Below, one piece after another: positions 27,401 through 39,400 of a DNA stretch of 64,000 nucleotides. Source of the DNA: Nageia nagi. Lineage: Eukaryota > Pinophyta. Position numbers and translations under genes: made by a program. Below the pieces are notes generated by a model. The model did no database searches and was not told the origin of the DNA. It saw nothing but the letters and a program-made list of their open reading frames with translations. Within the stretch, counting starts at the first letter, position 1. The number at the start of each line of letters is the position of its first letter. The stretch spans positions 4,588,001 through 4,652,000 of the forward strand of contig JBITNC010000002.1 in the NCBI GenBank assembly GCA_050084985.1. The letters are read 5' to 3'.

Positions 27401-30400
27401 GTCCTTCGAAGTGGCTGAGTAGGCTTGTCTCGATGTCTTCTAAGCGCCCCTTTGGAAGAGGGAGCTCAGAAGAATGATGTGATGCGTTGGACCTTGGTCA
27501 GGTTGTGCGCTAAGCTCGCTTGAGAAGGCTCTTCCAAAGGAGGAAGACCTCTCAAAAATAAAGAGCTAGAAAGCGTTGGTCTGGGTACTGGAGAAATGTG
27601 GCAAGCAAGCTACTAGAGTCTGGGAAGAGGCAATAATATCGATCTCGGATGTTGTAGCAAGAGAGTATAAGAGTTTTAGCAAATTTCACAATATTTCTCT
27701 TGAGCAAATGATCATCCTCCCTTCCAAATGAGTCCTCTAGGGGCTATTTATAACATTTCCAAACCCTAATAGTTGTTGCCCTAATTCACCTAAAACTAGG
27801 TGAAAATTCACCTCAAACTTGGTGAAATTCACATAAATTATCATTAAAATCAAAATCCTAATGAAATTAAATTAAACTATGTCCAAATATTATTGAAATG
27901 AAATGAAAATGCCAATTAAATGGTAGCAAAATGAAATGTACTAAAAAATAACCAGAATTATATAGGTCTCATTCACACTTGTTGGAGCAAAACCGCATCC
28001 ATCACAAGGTGATATATATCTAAGTTTGAAAATCAAAGAAAATATGGCATCCAGCATGAGAAAGACTTAAATAAGTAAAGACTTAAATAAGTCTCAACAG
28101 AAGTGTGACATCTTCGTCAAAGTGATCTCCCATGAATGCTTCCATCTTGTCTATACCCATGTCAAGCACATCAAAGGCTTTTTGATTTTGGATATTTTGC
28201 TTCACAATCCTGGCTGAAACCTATTACATTTAGTACTCCCATAGTGATAGTTCTCTTTCATCTTTGAAGGGACGCCCAATCTTGAGCATCTTGACATCTT
28301 GCGTGTGAAGCATGTTTTTGATCATGTGTTGGACCTCTTTTGATACTAAGTCCTCCATCCTTGATACTAAGTCCTCCATCCTTGGTACTCCAAAGTCGTC
28401 TAAGAAGGTGACATCGAATAGAAAGTTAGCCATTTTTGCCTTAATCTCTTCTCTCTTTTGTCATACTCTTAACCAAATATTGGCACTTTTCCATTGCATG
28501 CTTCAACCAGTCAAAATAAAAGCCAAAAGTTATGCAATACTATTGTTGTATTGGCTTATCTTCTAACTTCCAACACAACTCATCTACGTCATCCTGGCAT
28601 GGGTTCCAACTCTCAAATAGCTGGAATAGTATTTCATTCTTTTCTTGGACCTTTGCCTCTTCTCCTACAAAGCTAGTGATTTTTAAATATAACTCCTTGA
28701 TAGTCTCCATGATACTCTTCTTTAGTTCTTCCTTCATGGATGCCATTCCCATGTTTATAAAAGCTTGTCTTTTGATGTCATTTGGTTGCATGTGTACCAC
28801 TTCAATTTCTTTGCAAAATTTATTCTTGACAACTAATTCTTTTCTTAGCTTTTGGATTTCTTGATCTTTCTTTGTCCCTTCTTGTCTCAAAGCAAAGGCA
28901 CTGGCATTAATGTTATATTCATGTCATTCCAAGCCAATCGGTCCAATTTCAATCTCCTACATTTGAATTTTCCAATCCTAAGCACCTTGTGGCCTTCTCT
29001 TGTTAGTAATTGCCTTAGTAATAACAATAGAGGAACCTTTCATTTGAGCAAATGTTCAAGAATCCCATGGTTGTGAACATTCTCCTTCTTCAAGGACTTC
29101 TCTCTCATCTTCTTCATCACTTTCTTCTATTCTTTGTGTTTCTAGATGCTCAAGATATGTGTCCAGAAAATCATAATCCTTCTCAGCATCATCTTTTTCT
29201 TTAAGATGACTTGTAGCAATAACCACCTCTTTTCCTATATCCTGCCTTATCTTCTTTAATGACTCATCATTTGGTACACCCTCCCCTTCATTTACAATAT
29301 CTCCTCCAGAGGTAGATGCTTGCCTTAATATACTTGGAGATCTCTTTTGATGAGGTGAACCAGCTCTCAATTGAGGTGTACACGTCTTCCTTGCAGTTCT
29401 ATGTGAAGATGGCTGGGAAGGCGCAAGTTTTGAGACTTTCTTAATGGGTGCTGAGATTTCTTGCACGGATTCATCTTCCATCTAAATGTCTCCTTTTGCA
29501 ATATCTTCTTGGCTACCTTTAGTCATCTCTTCCTTAAGGTCACCTGTCCTTCACCATACTTGGACCCAGAACTTTGTAAGAAATCTACCTTTTCACCTTG
29601 TGGACTTGACCTAGAAGCTCTTTCTCTTGCAATTCCTTCTCTAGTTAATCCACCAAGTTGATGATGAGCAATCTTGTTCAACTCTTGAGTATCTTCAACA
29701 TGCATTTAAATGGTGTGTGCTATGTCTCCCATTGGTTGTTTTGATATCCCCATGGTGGCATATTGTCTTGTGTATCCTTGCCTCCTTAGAGAAGAGGTTG
29801 ATTCCTCCACCATCTTTTGACCCGTTGGTATAGTTGATGGTGACTTCTATCTTCTTTTCCCCTTTTCTTCTTCCACACGTCTTGCTTGGTTCCCTCTCCT
29901 TTCTTCTTTACTTATGGCAACTTGTATATTCTTGATGTCCATTCTTTTACCGAGTGCATTGTTTAATAAAAATTCTTTTTAGTGAGCAATAAAAAGAAAA
30001 CGTTGCACACACATCAAGCACCACAACAGTCACACAATTCTCACAACCTTACTAAAGCAACATATGACAATTACTATAACATACTCTACTCCAAAAATGT
30101 GTTGGTACGAGTGCAATCAACCTTTGGTAATATTACATAAAGATGAAATGGCTTTTGAAATATCATGAATTAATTTCACAAATAATTTTGCAAATAAAAT
30201 TTGATCTAAACAATAAAATTTCTGATCTAAAAATATATTCAGAAAATGCCCAAAAAATTCATTCCAAACACCACAAAGTGACTAGATCTTCCACACAAAT
30301 ATTATTAAAACTACAAATAATGTATCAACACATAGATCTAATATTGAGCTATCAAAATAGACCACAACACATGCAAGAAATACCCTCCAAAGCTAGGCAT

Positions 30401-33400
30401 CACACTGAATGCAACCTCTGAAATCCCTCATATAGATGGAAGGAATGCTGATCTGAAATTCTACAGCTAAAAACACAAACCTGCAAAAATCTAAAACTGT
30501 AATGCCACACCAAATCTGAAATACAACACAAAGAAGGGTTCCCAAAACCCCAAATCTGATATGAATGTTGCCCAAGAAATCTTCAATAAATGATGCAAAA
30601 TGGCTCAATAAACCAAAATGCAAACCCCAGGTAGGTTTGCCTCCAAGAGAGTTAGGGTTTTTGTCCTACTCTCACAATCCAGAGTCATCTCTGAATCAAT
30701 CTTCTACAGGTCTTCGTCCTTGAATCGATCTTCTACAGGTTTTCGTCCGCAGAAGATGCTCTTATAGGGTTTTATCCACAAGAGGTGATGTAAATGACTA
30801 GAAAGCCAAATACTATCAATAAGGAGGAGAAATCAATAATCCATCATAGTGCAAATGAGCACCCCTCACCTCCTTTTATAGGGACATTACAGCTTTAGTA
30901 TTACCATACATTCCACATAAGTACATTCTTTCATTTATATAACATGTACATGAAATAAATGATTGTTCAGAAATTTTACCTTGCAAAGAATACATTCTCG
31001 CCCTTGCCAATTTTGACGGTAGAGAATCATCATGGCTTAAAGATGTAGAAAAGACCAGACCAGAGGGATCAAACAAATAAAGAAACCCATCGGATACTAT
31101 AAATGAAATGTCACAAAGCTGGTAACAACTAAGTAGTCCTGAGCCATAATTGAGTGTTTGGCCCCGGAGCTTCCATGGAGGATGAAGTTGAAGAATGCAT
31201 AGTTCTTCCATGCTAAGCACAGCTCCTTCAAGAACAACTGTCAGGGAAGGACCTTGATATTCACCTGAAAAGCATTGCAAGCAACCATAGTGAATAGTCA
31301 GAGTCATCTTTATAGTGGACACTAAGTGTTCCTTGTTAAAAGTGCTCCTTCGCAACACAACTTTGGGATGTAACACTAATTGAGAAAATAAATTCAAAAG
31401 ATAGAGATAAAGGCATACTGCAAATACAAGCTAATAATGCTTAGATTTAGAAAAATGTAAAAAAGACAAATATATGAGTTAGACCTAAATTAGGTTGAAG
31501 CAAAGACTGCTTTGGATGATCCCGCTTATCATAAACAACATGTAGTTTCTTTGCTTCACATCTGTCTGCTATCTCTAAAAGATCAAACAATAGAAGGTTA
31601 TCATCTCCATATCTTTTAAGCAGTTCTGCTATTCTAGTATGATCCATGCATGGTATGTCTTTTGTCACTTCCTGATCCATAAAGGATATATTTCGTAGTG
31701 ACTTTGCACCAAGTCGTTCAGCCAAATCATTGCTTATACTTGAATGGACAAAATTTTTAACTTCCATGTTAGTCCCTGTCAGCCAAGGAGCATCATTATA
31801 GACAAGACCGCTCACAGGTTTCAAAATCCCAGAGGTATCTGGTACTAGAATTGAATATTCACAAGTCTCATATGAAGCTTTTTCTCCCAATGTGTCTCCA
31901 ACAGCCTCAAGAACCCGAAGAACAAAACTCAACTGTTCTGACGAAAGTGGTGTTGCTTTCATGTCTTCATTTAAATGTTGTAAGACTTGCACATAATCCT
32001 TAATGCTGAACATCAACCTTACACCAAAGGCTGTAAGAAGATCCCTAAAACCTGACAATTCAGATGGTACAACATACAAATATGGCTGAAATTTTGCTGG
32101 CGAGTCAAAGGCCAACACTTTAGGAGACACAAAACTATCTCCAATCCACACCCATTGAATTCCCTCAAGAAGAGATTGTAATATTACAAAATCTTCTGTA
32201 CCCACAAATTCCTGAAGCAGTGAATAGAGTGATAGGACCTCCCTTTCAAGTACTGCATCAAGAAATTCCTTCCTCTTGCCATCAGGTTCAGATTTTGTGC
32301 AACCGTAAGCCTTGGATAACTCAATCAATTGAACTGCCAGTACACCAACATTTGGGCATTTCAACCAACCAAGCTTCAATTGTATGTGAGATGAGACGCA
32401 CTCCCCATCAAGTATCCGCATGGTTGATGATACTAACCACATTTGAGACTTAATTCTAACCACTTTTGGAGGGGCTATTGAACCACTAATAGTTTTGGGC
32501 CAAGGCATTCCTTGGATTGGTGGATCAACATAAACTGGACACCAATAGGTATTTGCTAGTTCCATCCAATACTCTTCTTCTAATTCATCATCCACCAAGC
32601 CATCTGATTGGCAAGTAATATCAGTACATGTTTGACAGCTTTCTCCTAGGTGTAAGTTTGGCAAGATTCCATCTTCTCTTTCTTCATCATAAATACATTC
32701 CTTATGCTCTGGGTTCTGACGTTGTTCTGTAGAACTTCTTCCGACTTCCATGTTATTGATAAATGCAAGTAAATACTTGGCCCGTTTGAATGCTTCAGAC
32801 TCTTTTCCAGATTCATATAACATTGCAACAGATCTCGCACTATCCAATAAACCCCTCTGACCAAGAGAATTTCTCAATCCCAATCCAACCAAAAAATCAA
32901 GGATTTCAGGAACAGCAAATTCTTTTGATGGAAAGAAAGCATCTTCATGCAGTAGCAGATGCAACTCTGGAACACGTGGATCGTACAAGCTGTGTATAAA
33001 AAATAAAGATTAAACTATGTGTAGTCTACCTATCATTTGCAAACAATACAAATAACAAGCGTTCATTGTTAATTCATGGGACAAAAGACATTATCCATTT
33101 TGATAACAATGTTTTATCTTGCAGGCAATTTGCAATGCACATCATTTTTTGAAGTAAACCTAGCATGTTACAAGCTTTCGAGATTCTTTTTTTCACATAT
33201 TGAAGGACTTCCTCTGCTGTTCAATCAAAGAAGAAGTATTGAGTGCCACTCGCCAAGTCTGTTCACCGCAACCCTGCAATGTCCATATATTACTGCAATA
33301 GGACACCAGATACAGCAAAAGCAAATAAGGAACCAGTTGTGCTCCAACTAACTGGCTTTTCTGTGTCCATCTCATAAACATGAATAAATAAAAAGGCCAT

Positions 33401-36400
33401 TAAAATGCTATGGAACAACACACATACCTAAATCACTATTAGAGAGCCTATAGATGGATAAGAACTCCACATGAAGTCTAAAACATCTTAAAACACAGTC
33501 TGGAGAAAGGAGAGAACAAAACTCTAGAGAACTAAAACCCAATCCTCTTTATTGGCCATGGCTTCAAAAGCTAAAAACAATTGTAAACAGGCTTGCGCTG
33601 AAATATGTTTATGAGCTAAAAACAATGATAAACAGGCTGTTGTTGAAATATGTTTATGAGATAAAAATTATGATAGACAGGCTTGTGTTGATATACGCCA
33701 TAAATATAAAGAAATGTCCCACAGACATCACAAATGCCCCAAGATCTTTAGCAATGCTCACAAACTGTCCACGGGCAGTGTAGGCCTGCTGGTCCACACT
33801 GCAGGCAGTCCAGAATAGCTAGAACAGGACCACGGCTGGTTTGGAAAAATCCACCAAGTGAGGTGAAACAAGATGTGTTAGATTCTGTAGATAAAGGGTA
33901 TCAGGATTCAGGATTATTAAGATAAAACAACTTATAAAATGCAGACAATACGCCCTGAAAGATGACAGTACACTACGGAATAACAACAGCAGCATAAGAA
34001 ACACAGATTTGGAGGTTTCAATGTATTCGATTCTCTTACTCAGATTATACAAAATAGAGCACAAAATATCTCCAACAGTTTGGGATACTATAATCACCAA
34101 CAGAAGTCAAACGTTGGAAAATATATAGAACTTGAACCATATTCCAAATAACAAACTAGACATATCCTCTAAGGAGACTTTGAATTAGGGTTTGCCATTT
34201 CACATAAAACAAAACTCATTTGAACTATGAAATACCTAACAAATTGAATCAGCAGTCTTCATCAGAGACTAACTAATTTGAAAGAAAGAAAGAACAACTT
34301 GCCACATGTTGGCATAGAACAGACCTATGAGAAAAAGAGTAAAATATAGATGTGCAGAAACTTTTTATATCCGAAATCCCCCACAACCTACAAAAGAATA
34401 TCATTCGCATAATAAGTTATCCCTACATCCCTTGTAGCCTTGAGGAAGATAAGTACATTCCAACACACACTATTGGAACCTGGAATCCTACTTCAACACA
34501 ATTGAGAGAAGGGAGTAGTATAATCTTGATCACAGAATGTGCATGTCTCAAAATCATAAAGATGTTTTCCTACTTAACATACATTGTTCTTACAGTTAAA
34601 TAACAGCCTCTTGTTGCCCCATGACATATAATGATATGCAATTGATAATCCCTATCAATACCTGAATAGGTCAATAACGCTGAAGTACATTGACAAGCAA
34701 CAAAAGGAATAAGGATGCAGAAAGGTTTGAAAGAATGCCCAGGGCCTACTAGAGAATGTGCTTTGAAGAATGTTCCATAGTGAAAAAAGGCCTTGTGGAA
34801 TCAACCTTGGTGACAACAAGGTACATATGTGGGTAAATATATATATATATTAAAAATTTAAAACAAATGAAAGTAACAGAACACAACAATTTGTGAAGAA
34901 ATAAGAAAATAGAAAATAAATCATAACAAATACTGTTTATAGCTAATGATCATAGAGGACCGCATTTCTCCTCTTCCTTCTATATAATTCACAATGTTCA
35001 CAAGCTCAATCTAAGGATTAGAATTCCCGGTTTCTGCTATTTGAACCCATAAAGTACAGTCAAATTCAATTGCAACATGGTTCTTTCTTCATACTCTTGC
35101 ACTTCTTATATGCTTACAAAAATAGTAGACAGAAGAAAACCTAGGTTCAGCAATACCTTCCAGGCTTCTGTAAAGATCCTTGTGCTGTCAAGATGAAAGG
35201 TACTTCAGAGATGGACTTTCCAATAGAAGAATCCTCCTGAATTATAAATTTCAGGTCCCGAATCACCTTCAACATAACATCTGGTTGTGAAGCAAATTTA
35301 GATAATGTATTAATTACATGTTCCCTGTAAAATTGTTTCTTTGAAGGTCTATCAATCCCTAGATAATGTTTCAAAATGATTTCTTCTCTTTCTGAAGATG
35401 TATGAATAAAGTTATCATTTACCAACTCATCATCAATTTCATTTGGCTTCAGCCACTTTGTTGATTCTGACAAGTTTACAAATGCTCTGCTTCCATGTGT
35501 TTCAAAAATAGGAAGAGCCTTTAAAATATCAATGTGATGGGAATCAATCTGACCATTAGAAAACCACTTTGATTGACAAAGGAAACTTCGAAGTTCCTGC
35601 AGCTCTCCCTCTGATGTGTTTGTAAAAAGTCCTTTAACATTTTCTACAACACCAGCTGATGCCAGGAAGGAATTCAATATAACCAGATGCGTTTGCATTC
35701 TGAACATACTCTTCTAACCCTCGATGATCCATAGGGATGTCACTCCTCAGAATGAAACATCCAGTTTTCTTCAACAAAGAACACATGTTCTCACTCCATC
35801 CATCATCTCTGATCACGTTTGAATTCTTAACGAGCTGGAGAAGATACCCATCCCTAGCTGGCAGAAGAGGCCACTTTGAAAAGGCAGTTAAGTCAGGTGA
35901 TGTTGATTTCAAGTAGTTCCAAAGTGATGTCATCCATTCCAAGCTTGGTTGTCCTTGATAGCCAGGTGTCCATAATACAGACTTTCTACCCTTCCATTCT
36001 GCAGGAAGAATCTTAGGCATAAGTTCTTCCAACAAAGATGACGTAAGTAGTGAAAGATTGGTTCCACCATTGCTAGCAATTCTGTGTAATTTAGTTAAAA
36101 TCTGATCGTCAATGGTACAATCAACAAGCAAATATGGTACTGCATCTTTTAGCAGTTCATACTCATTTTGGCTAGTCACATAAAGATTATCACTTTGTCC
36201 AGATTTAGTGACCATTGTGAATATGCCTGTAGCAAGAGGAAGTAAAGGTAGACCATGCAATTTGTCAGATATCAAAGGATCCTCAACATCATCCAAACAA
36301 TATTTCAAAGTTATAAGCATTGGTTCTCTCTGCTTGAATCCACGTTTACGCCGAACTAACAAATTTCGCAGAAGATGTGGAGAAAGATATCTCAACGAAG

Positions 36401-39400
36401 GACAAAACTTGCGAAATGAATCCACTACTATCTTAGGTGCAGTTATCAAAGGTAATCCTGCTTCTGCTAATGCATTACCAAGTTCGCTGACCTCTGGAAA
36501 GGAAAAATCAGGGAAAACAGCCTGCTTTGCAGAAATCCATTGACCACCTCTAACCTTTGTGTAAAGGACACAAACCTCTAGATCCGAGATGCTCATATAC
36601 ACTTTCTTCATGAATGATAACCATGGCTCTCTTGTAGCTGTAGTGGGCCAAAACGAGTAATATGCACTACGTGGACCAATTTCAGTGGCAATGTTAGCAA
36701 GTAAACGTGCATATGCTGGAGCTGCAACATCATCAAGAAGACAGCGGTTCCAATCAGACCTTAGCTTGCCACCTCCAGCCATATCATCACCAAACCAGAT
36801 GTCCCTCCGATTTGATGACAGTTCAAAGTAGCCATTGACATGTACTGGAAGACCTGTAATGACAGGCAAAGGCAAAAAACAAAATGCACGACCCTCAAGT
36901 GCATTGTCAGCAAGAGTTGCTTCATTTTTCCCTTCCTTCCTCAAACCTGAATGTAACTTGGCAGCTACACCTGCCCAAGGGATGAAATTACGTGCTCTAT
37001 TTTCCAATGCAACAGATTTGCCTTTGGCATGTCCACCACCCAAACATTCACTCACCATCCACAAATCTGATTTGTCATTACCTGTATCACTTGATGATAC
37101 TGTAACTTTCCCACAACTCCACGGCAACTGTGCTTCTGGTGTTGTCTGCAATTTTTGAAAGAACTTCTCTTTGTCCATGCCAGTTTTGCGATCGCCATAA
37201 ATAAAGTCAAGCATGACTTTTTCTGGAAATGGTTGATTCCTCATTGTATCAACAGGAAGCCTAGACACACGGTGTAGTAGCAGCAATTCATGATTTGATC
37301 CATCCTTTACATATATTGAAATGTTCATTATATTTCGTAAAAAAAGCAAGGCCTCACCTGCATTAGCATAAAAAGACGAGAAAAGAGATATAACATCCTC
37401 AGGTCTATAACTTTCTTTCTTAATTTGGCTGCAAGCGGATAGACTGGGAGTTCTTAATGGAAATCGAAAGAGTGTCCCAGGAAAAGGATTCTGCATGTCA
37501 CAACCAAAGTGCAAGTATGGAGAAAACTGATCAGGAAATTGATCCAAAATGCCTCTGCCAACAAAGCTGATTCTCAAGCCAGGATGTGATGGAGTAATCC
37601 CTGGAAGATACGAGGCATGAGGATCGAACATCACAATGTTTTCTCCAGAAACAAATCCAGGAATATCCGTGAAATGATAAACAGAGTTGAATCCAAGACC
37701 AAACCTCCCAATAGCAAAAGGCTTTTCAAGTTTACTGTCTTGTCCAATGCGTGAAATTGCATAAAGATCTTGAGCTGTAAAAACAGAATTATTATAACAG
37801 TATAAGGCAGGTCCTTGCCAATCTGCCATTTGGGGAGAAAGAATTGATGAAGTTCCATATTGAGTTTTATCCAAAAGAAAGCAAACTTCCGAAGCTCCGG
37901 CATCATCAGCATTTTGTACAAGTTCAAATAAAATTCCAGGACCATCCGCATACATTTCAACAATATGCTTCAATCTTGTTGTTAAGACCTCATGCTGACC
38001 AAAAGCTTCTGCTGCCCCATACAAGCCCAAATTCATGGAGTCAGCATTCTCTGCAAGCAGCAAGCGACGAAGTGAAGATACACCAAGTCTCTCTGCAACA
38101 TCATTTGATATGTTTGCATGCACAAATTTGGGAACCTTTCTGTTTGCTGCCAAATCCACAGGCAAGAAGCCCTCTGACTTACCCCATTGATTAGAGTTAG
38201 ATAACCACGGAGCATCATTGAAGGCAAGTTCTGTTGCAGGCATAAGAATAGATGAGACATCAGGAATGTAACATACAATCTGCTTGTCATGAAAATTGGC
38301 ATCAGCGAGATATTGCACAATAAGGATTGCTGCTCTAAGTTCATTCATATCTAATGGACTTCCATTTTTGTTTACAGCCATTTTAGATAGGACCATAGCA
38401 AAATCTCTAGGACATAAGTATTCTCGCACACCTAGCTCTATGAATAGCTCTCGAAAAATAGCTAAATCAGCAGGAATAACTCGTATATATGGAGCTAAAT
38501 GAAGAGGTCCATTTAGAACCACCTCCTCAACTTTTGCAAATCCATCTCCCACCCAAATCCACTGACTTCCTTCTAAAATGGCTTTCACTATATCCACTTC
38601 ATCTGTACCAATCATAGCAGTCAAAAGCGAGTATATCTTTGGCATAGACATTGCTAGTTCCTGTCGATATATCTGCTCTTGCACAAGCTCATGATTTTTT
38701 CCAAGCTCAAGAAGCTGTGCAGCAATAACACTTCCTCCCAATGAAGAGGACCACCCAAGACAAAATGATAGGTTGTTTGAGCGGCATTCCCCATCAAGTA
38801 TGCGCATGCTGGCAGAAACAAGCCAAATATCCATGGCCAAACGAACCAATTTGGGAGGGGCCACCGTTGTAGAAACTGAAGGCCATGGCAAAACTGGATA
38901 TGGAGGATTTACTAAAACAGGGCACCAGCAAATCATAGTGAGATCATTCCAAAATTTTGTCAACTCAATGCATGAACTTGTATCTTGTAAGTGAAGTGCC
39001 GAAGCCATTTTTGCCAGCATTATATTGACCACCTTGTGTCCCTCATCAGTGCGCTGTGGCAGCCATTTATTTGCATTTAGCTCCAAATAAGAAAGTAACA
39101 CTTTTCCCCTTGAGAGTGCCTTGGCAGGATCATTATGCATTATTGACTCAATCTGCCGAGCACTCTGTAACACAGTCTCAGGAGACACCAAAGTTCTTAA
39201 GCCTAAGCCTTTCAGCATTTCAAGGATCCCCGATTCCCTAAACTTACCACAGGGAAAGCTATCATGATCTTCGAGAAGGTCATACAGCTCTTCATTTCGA
39301 GGATCATACAGGCTGCAGGGATTTCTAAGCCTACCACTAACGGTTGGGATAAATTCTAAGCTTTTCAAGATTCCTCTGATGGTTCGATCTTCCACAACTA

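Noticed and set aside
29056-29481. Host gene encoding an acidic 141-residue protein
   Set aside because: Frames before and after it belong to one broken ORF that repeats beside another LTR at 45.7-46.3 kb, so it is part of a mobile element.
36208-37158. Plus-strand ORFs of 107-116 codons opposite exon 3
   Set aside because: They are antisense shadows of the long coding exon with no independent features.
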